Source of the DNA: Parachlamydiaceae bacterium
GTDB taxonomy: Bacteria > Chlamydiota > Chlamydiia > Chlamydiales > Parachlamydiaceae
Direction of reading: 5' to 3'
Assembly (NCBI GenBank): GCA_030147755.1
Contig: JASBUW010000022.1
Location: 1-46,591, forward strand
DNA length: 46,591 bases
Made by a program: the position numbers and the translations under genes. Of the stretch, positions 24,750 through 33,224 are shown piece after piece. The notes beneath the pieces are model-generated. The model was not told the origin of the DNA, made no database searches, and saw only the letters and a program-made list of their open reading frames with translations. Numbering within the stretch: position 1 is the first letter of the stretch; every line of letters begins with the position of its first letter.

Positions 24750-26066
24750 ATGTTTAAAGATTTATATGGAAATAACCTATCCACTCAGCAGGTGGAAGTT
24801 GTACAAGCCGTGAATCTTTTCTCGCAAGAATTGTTGAGAATGGGGAAAAAAGATGTCTCTATTTTAGAGGCTGTCCGTCAATATCCGGGAGAATTTATTT
24901 TACAAATTTACGCAGCAATTCTTTATTTATATGGACAAACCATACAAACACAAATACTTGCAAAGCAACATTTAGATCAAGCTGCTCTGTTATTAGATCA
25001 AGCGAACGCACGCGAAGCGAGTTTATATCGCGCTGTCAATGCTTGGTATCATCAACAGTTAAGTGAAACTTTAACCCTTTTTGAAAATCATTGTTATCAT
25101 TGGCCAAAAGATTTGACAGCTCTCAAAACAACAGAATTTTTGTTTTACTGCAAAGGACAACAATATGAAGGCAAGCGCTTTGCTCGTTTAACAACTTATT
25201 GTTATCCAGAACATAAAGACAATCCTTTCTTTTTGGCGATCCATTCTTTTGCTTTAGAGCTCACAAAGAAATATGAAGAAAGTATGCAAGCCGCTAAACA
25301 AGCTCTAAGCATGGATGAGGGCAATCCTTGGGCACACCATACGCTTTCACACTTGTATATCAACCAAGGACTCATTACAGAAGGAATTGACGTTTTAGAG
25401 CATTACGCTCAGACATGGAAAGACTTCAATCCTTTAATTGAATCCCATAATTCTTGGCATTTAGCTCTTCTTTATTTAGAAAATCTAGAATTTGAAAAAA
25501 TTCAAACTCTTTATAAACACGCGAATTGGGCAGATAAAGCGCAATTCGTGGGAGAAGAAATCGATGCTGCTTCTTTGCTATGGCGACTCGATCTAGAAGG
25601 AGAAGATAATAGTGCTTATTGGAAACAACTCGCAAATTCTATTCAAGACCATGCAAATTTTGGAGGCATGCCTTTTTTAAGTGCACAGCTTTGTTATGCT
25701 TTAAAACGTGGCAATCGCGAAGCTGCTTTAGAAGAAGCGTTAGCGGCTATTCAACACTTTGCTCAACAGCAAACCCAAGAAGATCGTTTTGTTTGGCAAA
25801 AAATTGGACTATCTCTTATTTATGGTTCTTTAGCTTATGCCGAGAAGGATTACCATAAAGCCCTGGATTATCTTGATCCTATCATGGACAAAGTGGCTTG
25901 TATAGGCGGCAGCGATGCACAAGTTGATCTCTTTCGCCAAACTTATCTTAAAGCCTTAATAGGAGCCAAGCGCTACTGGGAAGCACAATCCTTTTTACAT
26001 CATCTCACGCAAGGAAGAGATATGACCAACTTGGAACGCAAATGGCTAACTGAATGCCACATATAG
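24750..26066 (+). CDS. TTC38-family tetratricopeptide repeat protein
   Basis: 438 aa, no signal peptide, mostly helical repeats. The middle reads MDEGNPWAHHTLSHLYINQG and LIESHNSWHLALLYLE. The W-A-H-H and H-N-x-W-H-x-A-L-x-x-L-E patterns mark the TTC38 group, best known from eukaryotes and some bacteria. The biochemical role of the group is unknown; TPR proteins usually hold partners. An MFS transporter gene starts 11 bp later, so the pair is likely one operon. Confidence 0.8.
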   Translation: MFKDLYGNNLSTQQVEVVQAVNLFSQELLRMGKKDVSILEAVRQYPGEFILQIYAAILYLYGQTIQTQILAKQHLDQAALLLDQANAREASLYRAVNAWYHQQLSETLTLFENHCYHWPKDLTALKTTEFLFYCKGQQYEGKRFARLTTYCYPEHKDNPFFLAIHSFALELTKKYEESMQAAKQALSMDEGNPWAHHTLSHLYINQGLITEGIDVLEHYAQTWKDFNPLIESHNSWHLALLYLENLEFEKIQTLYKHANWADKAQFVGEEIDAASLLWRLDLEGEDNSAYWKQLANSIQDHANFGGMPFLSAQLCYALKRGNREAALEEALAAIQHFAQQQTQEDRFVWQKIGLSLIYGSLAYAEKDYHKALDYLDPIMDKVACIGGSDAQVDLFRQTYLKALIGAKRYWEAQSFLHHLTQGRDMTNLERKWLTECHI

Positions 26067-26077
26067 AGGTTTAAAAT

Positions 26078-27328
26078 ATGCGCTATCGCTCTATTGCTCC
26101 CTGTGCCATGGCCATTATTGTGGATTCCATGGGTTTTGGTCTTGTTTATCCGATCATGACAGCTTTATTTGCGGGTGACGGCTCACCAATGACCGAAGGG
26201 ATGTCCTGGCACTTACGCAATTTTTACTTAGGACTGGGATTCTTACTTTATCCCTTATGCATGTTCTTTGGGGCATCATTCATGGGAGATTTATCTGACA
26301 TTATCGGTAGAAAAAAATCATTAGTCTTTTGCATGAGCGGAATCTGCGTCAGTTTTTTACTGATGGGATTTGGAGTCTCACTAAGGAACATCGGTTTGCT
26401 CATGATGGGAAGAAGTCTGTCCGGATTAATGGCAGGCAGCCAACCCATTGCTCAAGCAGCCATTGTGGATTTAAGTACTCCTCAAACAAAAGCACGTAAT
26501 TTGTCGCTCATGACCCTCGTTCTCAGTGTAGGAATTATCATTGGTCCTTTGGCAGGCGGGCTTTTTTCTGATCCTGTGATTGTGTCCTGGTTTACCCTCT
26601 CTACGCCGTTTTATATGGCTGCTATACTGTCATTGATTACTGCTGTGTGGATTTGGAAAGCCTTTCATGAAACAACTGCGCAACATAAAAAGATTCGCTT
26701 AGATTGGATGCGACCTATTACAATTTTCATAGAAGGCTTTCAGCATCCGCAAGTCCGTCAGTTGGCGGTCATTTTTCTTCTCATGCAAACAGGATTTAGT
26801 ATATTTTTCCAGCTCATTCAAGTCGTGATGGCTGAATCTTTCCATTATGCCAGTTGGCAATTAGGCGTATTCAATGGATACATTGGCCTCAGTTTTGCGA
26901 TTGTAACCCTCCTTGGCGTGCAATTTTTACTCAAATATATGAGTGTGGGAAAGGTTGCTATCCTCACACTAACTTTGACAGGCGTCAGCATGATTTTGAC
27001 AATGCTATTTTCTACTCAAATCCCCATTTGGATTTTCTCTTTTCTCACAGCAGGATTTGACATGGTCGCCTATGCGGCATTAATGACCTCTTTTTCAAAT
27101 GCAGTCGATGAAAAGAAACAAGGTTGGGTTATGGGCATTTTTGGATCTATTATGGCTCTTTCTTGGGCTGTCACAGGCTTAACCACCAATTTGATTCCCT
27201 TCCTTGGATTACACGGTTTGATTATCATTGGCGGTGTATTCATGCTACTTAGTGCTCTTTTAATGCTATTTTATAATCGTCGTCATCCTTCTTCTCCGAC
27301 AACGGCTTCCTTAAATCCTTTACACTAG
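26078..27328 (+). CDS. Major facilitator superfamily transporter (TetA/DHA1-like)
   Basis: 416 aa with about 12 hydrophobic segments. The loop after TM2 reads MGDLSDIIGRKKSLVF, the MFS motif A (G-x3-D-x2-GR-K/R). A TM5 motif-C-like stretch, LSVGIIIGPLAGG, points to the drug:proton antiporter (DHA1) group, which includes TetA-type pumps. The substrate is not known. AGAGG lies before the ATG, and the gene follows the TTC38 gene closely. Confidence 0.85.
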   Translation: MRYRSIAPCAMAIIVDSMGFGLVYPIMTALFAGDGSPMTEGMSWHLRNFYLGLGFLLYPLCMFFGASFMGDLSDIIGRKKSLVFCMSGICVSFLLMGFGVSLRNIGLLMMGRSLSGLMAGSQPIAQAAIVDLSTPQTKARNLSLMTLVLSVGIIIGPLAGGLFSDPVIVSWFTLSTPFYMAAILSLITAVWIWKAFHETTAQHKKIRLDWMRPITIFIEGFQHPQVRQLAVIFLLMQTGFSIFFQLIQVVMAESFHYASWQLGVFNGYIGLSFAIVTLLGVQFLLKYMSVGKVAILTLTLTGVSMILTMLFSTQIPIWIFSFLTAGFDMVAYAALMTSFSNAVDEKKQGWVMGIFGSIMALSWAVTGLTTNLIPFLGLHGLIIIGGVFMLLSALLMLFYNRRHPSSPTTASLNPLH

Positions 27329-27347
27329 GCAAGAAATATGCTAATCT

Positions 27348-27373
27348 TCACTTTTTTATTCTTAAAAAAGTGA
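27348..27373 (+). promoter_or_regulatory. Hairpin covering the recR ribosome-binding region
   Basis: TCACTTTTTTA (27348-27358) pairs perfectly with TAAAAAAGTGA (27363-27373), with a 4-nt loop. The right arm contains the AAGTGAG that would serve as Shine-Dalgarno for ATG 27379. Folding could hide it. A terminator for the MFS gene is less likely, since no T-run follows the stem on the plus strand. Confidence 0.4.
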
Positions 27374-27378
27374 GATGT

Positions 27379-27975
27379 ATGCGTTATCCTGAACACTTAT
27401 TAAAACTCATCCATGTCTTGAAACGTTTACCCGGCGTCGGCAATAAAAGCGCTGAGCGCTTTGCGTTTCACCTCTTAACCTGGTCAGAAGAACAACTACG
27501 CGAACTAGGTACTGTCGTCAGCGCGACTAAAGCCAAGCTTAAGCAATGTGAGCAATGCGGATGCCTGATGGGAGATGAAGGGTGTTTGTTCTGTGATTCG
27601 CTGAAACGCGATAGCAGCGTATTATGTGTGATTGCCTCACCACGTGATGCGTTCGCCATTGAAGAAACTCATGAATACCATGGACTTTACCATGTTTTGG
27701 GAGGCATGCTATCGCCTTTAGAGCAGCGAGGACCTGATCAACTTTCTCTGCATAAGCTGAAAGAGCGCTTGATGAATTTGCAAGTCAAAGAAGTGGTAGT
27801 CGCTTTAGATTCTACTTTAGAAGGAGATGCCACTGCCCTTTTTCTTAAGCAAGAGCTTGCGCATTATCCTGTGCATATCTCAAGATTGGCTTTTGGATTA
27901 CCCATGGGCAGTTCTTTGGATTACGTCGATGGCGGCACATTGGCGCGTGCTTTTGCTGGAAGAGGATTGTTCTAA
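27379..27975 (+). CDS. recR: Recombination mediator RecR
   Basis: 198 aa from ATG 27379, the usual RecR length. It acts with RecF/RecO to load RecA at gaps. The N-terminal helix-hairpin-helix (LKRLPGVGNKSAERFAFHLL), the zinc finger with CEQCG and CLFC, and the Toprim-like VVVALDSTLEGDATALFL are all present. A GTG at 27370 is in frame but lies within the upstream hairpin; starting at 27379 gives the canonical MRYPEHLLKLI. It keeps the recR-bamA neighbourhood remembered from C. trachomatis, with the USP gene inserted between. Confidence 0.96.
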   Translation: MRYPEHLLKLIHVLKRLPGVGNKSAERFAFHLLTWSEEQLRELGTVVSATKAKLKQCEQCGCLMGDEGCLFCDSLKRDSSVLCVIASPRDAFAIEETHEYHGLYHVLGGMLSPLEQRGPDQLSLHKLKERLMNLQVKEVVVALDSTLEGDATALFLKQELAHYPVHISRLAFGLPMGSSLDYVDGGTLARAFAGRGLF

Positions 27976-27991
27976 CTTTTTAAAGAATTAA

Positions 27992-28153
27992 GTGGACAAA
28001 AACGACAAACGACCTTAACGACAGAAACGACCTTAACGACAAGGACAAACGATAATAACGACAAAGGACTAAGTGGACAAAAAGCAAAAAAGTCCTTTTG
28101 TCCACTTAGTCCTTTGTCGTTTCTGTCGTTATGGTCGTTTGTCGTTTTTGTCC
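27992..28153. repeat. Large inverted repeat of ACGAC / GTGGAC words
   Basis: Left arm 27994-28082 and right arm 28096-28153 pair to form a long hairpin with a short A-rich loop. Both arms are built from short words (ACGAC, GGACAAA, GTGGAC). The left arm holds an extra 31 nt (28032-28062) that itself consists of the same words; without it the arms match with only isolated differences. It fills the gap between convergent recR and the USP gene and may end both transcripts. Confidence 0.85.
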
Positions 28154-28166
28154 TTTAAGATTGCTT

Positions 28167-29801
28167 TCAAGCACTTTCTTCTTTATTTTGCTCAATTTTC
28201 TCAAAAAATAAAACATAAGCTTTTTGCTTATATTCTTCTAATTCTCTAGGTATTATCACCTCTATTTTATTATCGTCGCACTTGATCCAACGTCCGTCTA
28301 AATAAAGGCATTGAAAATAATGACCTATCTGAGCTGCGCAAGTAAAACTTGTGAGTTGATACTTATGTTCATCAAGCGTTAAGATATTATCTTGTGGAAA
28401 AACGAGTTCTTTTTTAGTTTCGAATGCTCTGATTCCACCTAATCTGCCGAAATCATAATCGTGAGGATAATGTAAAAACAACATGTTTGGTAAAGCTGGA
28501 ATTTTGAAAACAACCTTTTCTTGGTTTTCTAATTTTGCTGAATGTTCGGCTTGCATTTTATCAAACTCTTGCTTAACTGCTTTATGAAATTCTTCGCCTA
28601 AGCTCTCTTTAAAAGCGTGATATAAACTCACCGTGATATCCCAAGGAAGATCCGGTAGAGACATATTCAATAATTCATCTTTCTTTTCATCGCATAGCGT
28701 TTGAAGAAATTCAACTTTCTCTCCTTTAGAAAAGTTAGGATAAACCGCTTTAATCCATACTCCAAACATATTAAGCATGAAAGGCAAGCTTACGTTATCC
28801 TGTAAACCCCAAACATGTTTAGCCGAAGAAAACCAACTTATAAATCGCTGAGATAACGTCCTATTAAAATCTTTTTGTGTCATTTCTTGAAGGCAAAGGT
28901 TTGCTTTCTCTTCAAAAGCACTTGATAAACTTACCCCCATACCCCAAGGCATTTCTGATTGAAAAACATCTCCTGAGTGCAAATTTATTGCTTCCATTAA
29001 CTTTTCCAAAAACTCATAAGTATCTCCATCATTTTTTCGAAAGCTTGTATCATTTTTTAATACCCAAGCTTTAAATGCATCAAGAGTAGAATTTAGCTTT
29101 TCATTGTTCCCTACATTCCACTCTTTTTTAATCACAAGAAACCAATCTAAATAACAATTCGCTTGATCGATCGATATCTCTTGTGAACGTTCTTTTTCTT
29201 TCAGTGTCAAAAACTGATTAAAATAAGCACTATACATGAGCCCTTGCAGGGGGCTATTGATATAACAGATGAAATCAAAATTGATTTTAGAAGGACACCG
29301 TTTTCCCTCTTCCTGTAAAGACGGACGAACAACAATTGGTTTGGATAGATTTAACTTTAAAGTAGGCCGCACTTGAAGAGAAACTGCTTGAGGAGGTTTC
29401 GCTGTAGGAGTGCTCACTGGAGACGCTTTTGCTATCGTTTTGTTTCCATTGACTCCTCTATTGAGAGCCCTTTGCACAACTACCGGCTGTACAACTAGGG
29501 GCTTTGGTGGCGGAGGCGACAATTTCTGCATCACCGGTTGCACAATTCGCTGCAACCTAGCCGACATCATCATCAATCCACGATTGTTAGCCTCACCTAA
29601 TTTTTTAATGCTTCCTGTAATATCATTCAACTTTTCCACTAAATTAGGCGTTGTAGGTGTCAGAGCTTTTAGCAGTTGCACAATACTTTTTACTTCCTCG
29701 TTCTCGTTGCATAAAACACTACTATTTTCCTCTTCCACTAACGTAGTATGCATCGTTATAAAGAGCTTCTCTATACCGGAATGAGCACTTAAACCATTCA
29801 T
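28167..29801 (-). CDS. Ubiquitin-specific protease (USP, peptidase C19)-like effector candidate
   Basis: 544 aa. The catalytic boxes of eukaryotic USPs appear in order: FICYINSPLQGL with Cys179 (usual GNTCYMNSxLQxL), DGDTYEFLEKLM (QQDAQEFLxxLL), ALPNMLFLHYP (LPxxLxxHLxRF), then YQLTSF and IGHYFQCLYLDGRWIKCDD with His494 and Asp509/510, ending AYVLFFEK (aYxLFY). It would cleave ubiquitin or a ubiquitin-like protein in the host. Residues 1-90 are helical and 95-165 Pro-rich. Between the QQD box and the LPxxL strand lies a copy of about 80 residues that duplicates the QQD region. ATG 29801 is chosen because AGGTG is 6 nt upstream; GTG 29810 lies in that site. Secretion is inferred. Confidence 0.82.
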   Translation of the reverse strand: MNGLSAHSGIEKLFITMHTTLVEEENSSVLCNENEEVKSIVQLLKALTPTTPNLVEKLNDITGSIKKLGEANNRGLMMMSARLQRIVQPVMQKLSPPPPKPLVVQPVVVQRALNRGVNGNKTIAKASPVSTPTAKPPQAVSLQVRPTLKLNLSKPIVVRPSLQEEGKRCPSKINFDFICYINSPLQGLMYSAYFNQFLTLKEKERSQEISIDQANCYLDWFLVIKKEWNVGNNEKLNSTLDAFKAWVLKNDTSFRKNDGDTYEFLEKLMEAINLHSGDVFQSEMPWGMGVSLSSAFEEKANLCLQEMTQKDFNRTLSQRFISWFSSAKHVWGLQDNVSLPFMLNMFGVWIKAVYPNFSKGEKVEFLQTLCDEKKDELLNMSLPDLPWDITVSLYHAFKESLGEEFHKAVKQEFDKMQAEHSAKLENQEKVVFKIPALPNMLFLHYPHDYDFGRLGGIRAFETKKELVFPQDNILTLDEHKYQLTSFTCAAQIGHYFQCLYLDGRWIKCDDNKIEVIIPRELEEYKQKAYVLFFEKIEQNKEESA

Positions 29802-29959
29802 ATTTAACACCTATTTATAATTATAATTAGTAATAAATTTACATAATAATTAGGTTAAATAATAACCAGAATAATAATTTATTTCAATAATTATATTAAA
29901 AACAAACATTCAAAAATTGATTAAAATTTTTTATTACATACACACAAACAACCTTCTAG

Positions 29960-29988
29960 TTGCAAAATAGCACTCAATCCCCTATGAT
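29960..29988 (+). promoter_or_regulatory. Candidate promoter of bamA
   Basis: TTGCAA (29960-29965), 17-nt spacer, TATGAT (29983-29988). Transcription would start near 29995, giving a leader of about 65 nt before the ATG at 30060. The rest of 29811-29959 is A/T-only sequence between divergent genes. Confidence 0.55.
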
Positions 29989-30059
29989 GACTTACCTTTT
30001 CCACTTATGTGAATCGACGCATAAGGGACTTGTTCTTTCTGCCAACGCTGAGGCTATTT

Positions 30060-32423
30060 ATGACAAAGAGAATTTCATACTTTCTAATATTTCTTTTTCT
30101 GGCATTTCTCCCACCCCTTATTCCTTTGTGCGGACAAGCCTTGCAATATGAAAACCAAATCATTGATAAGATAGAAGTGGTTGTGCATACACGTACAGGT
30201 GCAATTTATGATAGCAGCGCCATTTTAACTCGTTTGCGTACACAAAAAGGTGCTTTTTTTTCTCAGACGGATTTTGATGAAGATTTAAAAGTTTTGGCAA
30301 AAGATTTTGATCGAGTAGATCCTTCTATTGAAACAGATGAGCAAAACATTTCGATTAAGCTCCATCTCTGGCCAAAGCCTCTTATTCGCTCTATTCGTTG
30401 GCACGGCAATCATCATGTTAAGACGAGTCGTCTTCAGAAAGAATTGGGGATTAATTGTTTTTCTGTTTTTGAAAGGCAGACATTCAATCAAGCCTTTCAT
30501 AAATTGAAAGCTTATTATATTCGCAAAGGTTTTTTTGAAGCACAGCTCGATTATCAAGTCGAGATGGATTGTGAAAATAATGAAGTGACCATTCGCATAG
30601 ACATTGAAGAGGGGCGCTCGGGCAAAATTCAAGACATTACTTTCGTGAATTTCTGTGAAAGAGAAGAAAGTGAACTTCTCAAAGAGATGGTGTCTAAAAA
30701 ATATAACATATTCACAAGTTGGTACACAGAAGCTGGCACTTATAACGAAGACGCTGTCCAACAGGACCGCATGGTCATCACCAACTATTTGCAGAATGAA
30801 GGATATGCTGACGCAGAGGTGGAGATCCAGGTGACAGAAGCGTGTAAAACGAACCGCATTATTGTCACCATTATTGCGAATAGAGGCGCTTTGTACACAT
30901 TTGGACAACTCTCTTTCGAGGGCAATACTGTCTTTTGCGATGATGAAATCGACCGTCGTTTTAAAATACGTCCAGGAGATTCTTTTTCTTTAGAAAACAT
31001 TAGAGACACAGTAGAATCGATTACAAATGCTTATGGACGTTTAGGTTATGTGGATGCTGTTGTTGATTTTGAACCTGAATTAGTGGAAGGAACGCACTGT
31101 TATAATGTCCATTTTAAAATTGAAGAGGGCGCTCAATATCGCGTTGGATTGATTCGCATTTTTGGAAATTGCTCGACAAAAACACCTGTCATTTTGCATG
31201 AAACCTTGCTAATTCCGGGAGAAATTTTTAATACTCTCAAATTGAAAGCCACAGAACGACGCCTTACCAACATGGGCTATTTTAAAAATGTGAACGTGTA
31301 CATTGTCAAAGGCACTGAATCGTCTCTTTTAGAAGGCAATTATCGTGATGTCTATATCGAAGTAGAAGAGACCACAACAGGACAATTCAGCGCTTTCATT
31401 GGTTACAGCAGTGTGGAAGAATTATTTGGTGGAATTAACCTCACTGAGCGTAATTTTAATCATGAAGGCTTTTATTATATGTGGCGCGACGGCCTTCGTG
31501 CCTTGCGTGGGGGAGGCGAATATGCCCATTTTACGGCTCAGGTTGGACAAAAGAGTCGTAATTACACATTTTCTTGGACAAAACCGTACTTTATGGACAC
31601 AAAGTGGACCATTGGGTTTGATCTCAATAAATCTACAACGCGCTATATTTCTAAGGAATATGATTTAGAAACAGTGTCTTTAGCATTGCGTGCACAATAT
31701 GACGTCAATCAATTTGTACGCTTTGGACTGCAATATCGTTTAAAGAATGGACATGTTAATTTGCATCACCATGGAAGCCATATTCATCAGTTAGCGCATG
31801 ACGCGAATATCAATGGACTAATCTCAGCCGTTGGTGCTTCTCTTAGCTATGATTCGACAGATCACCCGATTAAACCCAGCACAGGTTTTCGTTCACGCTT
31901 AATGTTGGAGTACGCCGGTTTAGGTGGAGATCACAATTTCTTTAATATCGGTTACTACAATAGCTATTATGTTCCGGTTGGTAGTCGTTTAGTCATTAAA
32001 TATCGAGCAGATTTTCGTTTCATTCAACCATTAGGCAATACTAATTTTAACAGTATGCCAATGGATGAAAGAATTTTTCTTGGCGGAGACTATCTTGTAC
32101 GCGGTTTTCGCCCTTATCGTTTAGGACCTCACTATAAAGAAAATCCGGATGTTCCTCGCGGAGGTTTATCTTTGCAATTTTACTCTGTGGAAATGTCGCG
32201 CCGCATTATGCAAGACTTTGAAGTTTTTGCTTTCTTTGATGCTGGACATTTGGCTACAGGAACGTGGGAATTTGGCCGTATGAGTGTTTCCATTGGATAC
32301 GGCACACGCTTCAAATTGATTGATAGCATTCCACCTGTGACAATTGGGATGGGTTATCCCCTCAATGCACATAGTCGCAGTGATGTAAAAAAATTCTTTT
32401 TTTCTTTCGGAGGAAATTTCTAA
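30060..32423 (+). CDS. bamA: Outer-membrane protein assembly factor BamA (Omp85)
   Basis: 787 aa. It inserts beta-barrel proteins into the outer membrane. A signal peptide (residues 1-25, hydrophobic, ending near LCGQA) is followed by about five POTRA domains (to about residue 390; for example IVTIIANRGALYTFGQLSFEGN) and a 16-strand barrel. The FLGGDYLVRGFRPYRLGP loop carries the conserved (V/I)RGF motif, and the chain ends in FFFSFGGNF with the terminal Phe recognised by the Bam machine. ATG 30060 is chosen over 30009 because it has TGAGG upstream and starts the signal peptide. skp and lpxD follow on the same strand. Confidence 0.97.
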   Translation: MTKRISYFLIFLFLAFLPPLIPLCGQALQYENQIIDKIEVVVHTRTGAIYDSSAILTRLRTQKGAFFSQTDFDEDLKVLAKDFDRVDPSIETDEQNISIKLHLWPKPLIRSIRWHGNHHVKTSRLQKELGINCFSVFERQTFNQAFHKLKAYYIRKGFFEAQLDYQVEMDCENNEVTIRIDIEEGRSGKIQDITFVNFCEREESELLKEMVSKKYNIFTSWYTEAGTYNEDAVQQDRMVITNYLQNEGYADAEVEIQVTEACKTNRIIVTIIANRGALYTFGQLSFEGNTVFCDDEIDRRFKIRPGDSFSLENIRDTVESITNAYGRLGYVDAVVDFEPELVEGTHCYNVHFKIEEGAQYRVGLIRIFGNCSTKTPVILHETLLIPGEIFNTLKLKATERRLTNMGYFKNVNVYIVKGTESSLLEGNYRDVYIEVEETTTGQFSAFIGYSSVEELFGGINLTERNFNHEGFYYMWRDGLRALRGGGEYAHFTAQVGQKSRNYTFSWTKPYFMDTKWTIGFDLNKSTTRYISKEYDLETVSLALRAQYDVNQFVRFGLQYRLKNGHVNLHHHGSHIHQLAHDANINGLISAVGASLSYDSTDHPIKPSTGFRSRLMLEYAGLGGDHNFFNIGYYNSYYVPVGSRLVIKYRADFRFIQPLGNTNFNSMPMDERIFLGGDYLVRGFRPYRLGPHYKENPDVPRGGLSLQFYSVEMSRRIMQDFEVFAFFDAGHLATGTWEFGRMSVSIGYGTRFKLIDSIPPVTIGMGYPLNAHSRSDVKKFFFSFGGNF

Positions 32424-32459
32424 CGTGACATCATCAAGATCTATTTACAAGGAGAAATT

Positions 32460-33062
32460 ATGAAAAATTTACGTCGTTGGTTTTTAAGTTGTGCCATTTT
32501 ACTAGCTTGTAGTGGAAGTGCCTATGTGAGCGCTCAGCCACAATCTAATCCAAATCCTTCTGTAGGTCAACACCCTCTAAGAATTGGAATTGTCAATACA
32601 AAAAAATGCTTAGATGAATCCAAGTTAGGTAAACAAGAGCAAGCGAATTTTGAAAAAATGAAAAGTCAAATGGAATCTGTATTGCAAGATAAAGAAAGAG
32701 CTTTAGAAGATATTGAAAGTAAGCTCAATGATGAAGATTACATGGATAGTATTTCAGATGAAGCAGCCAGTGAACTCAAGCGTAAAAAACGTACGATTCA
32801 AAAAGATGGCATGCAGTTACAGCAGCAATACATGCAAACTCTTCAGCAAGCCAATGTGCGTATTGTACAAAAACTTACTGAAGTGATTAGCAAAGCTTCT
32901 GCTCAAGTAGCAAAAGACTCGAGCGGCGGCCCAGCTGTAGATGTGATTTTTACAGATGAAGCTTGCACATTTTATGCACCTGCTTTAGATGTTTCTGATC
33001 GCATCATTGCTAAAATGAATGCTATTTATGATGCTGAACAAAAAGAAAGTTCTGCTAAGTAA
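32460..33062 (+). CDS. skp: Periplasmic chaperone Skp/OmpH
   Basis: 200 aa. A signal peptide (about 1-25) is followed by RIGIVNTKKCLDES, the conserved strand of OmpH proteins, and a long charged coiled-coil (about residues 60-150), as in the tentacles of Skp. Skp holds unfolded barrel proteins in the periplasm and hands them to BamA, whose gene lies 36 bp upstream. AAGGAGAAATT precedes the ATG. Confidence 0.94.
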   Translation: MKNLRRWFLSCAILLACSGSAYVSAQPQSNPNPSVGQHPLRIGIVNTKKCLDESKLGKQEQANFEKMKSQMESVLQDKERALEDIESKLNDEDYMDSISDEAASELKRKKRTIQKDGMQLQQQYMQTLQQANVRIVQKLTEVISKASAQVAKDSSGGPAVDVIFTDEACTFYAPALDVSDRIIAKMNAIYDAEQKESSAK

Positions 33063-33100
33063 AAGAAAAAGCAATATTTTTAACAATTAATTTATCTTTG

Positions 33101-33178
33101 TTCTTCTCTGTGCTCTCTGTGTGTTCTGCGGTTAAATAATAAAATAACCGCAGAACACACAGAGAGCACAGAGAGGAA
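33101..33178. repeat. Perfect 29-bp inverted repeat of CTCTGTG words
   Basis: The arms at 33106-33134 and 33145-33173 are perfectly complementary and extend about five more pairs with one G-T. The loop is 10 nt of A/T. The arms contain repeated CTCTGTG/TGTGT words. It lies between skp and lpxD on the same strand. No T-run follows directly, so it is not a textbook terminator but could stabilise or attenuate the transcript. Confidence 0.9.
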
Positions 33179-33224
33179 ATAGTCCTTTTAATTCTTTTTC
33201 TCAATATTTAACTGAGAGCCCTGT

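Noticed and set aside
27992-28153. Possible insertion-sequence remnant between recR and the USP gene
   Set aside because: There is no transposase frame or target duplication; the sequence is explained by short words in an inverted repeat.
29410-29784. Plus-strand frame of 124 codons
   Set aside because: It is antisense to the Pro-rich region of the USP gene, with no promoter or ribosome site.
30009-30059. Longer start of bamA
   Set aside because: It lacks a ribosome site and would bury the signal peptide; ATG 30060 has TGAGG upstream.
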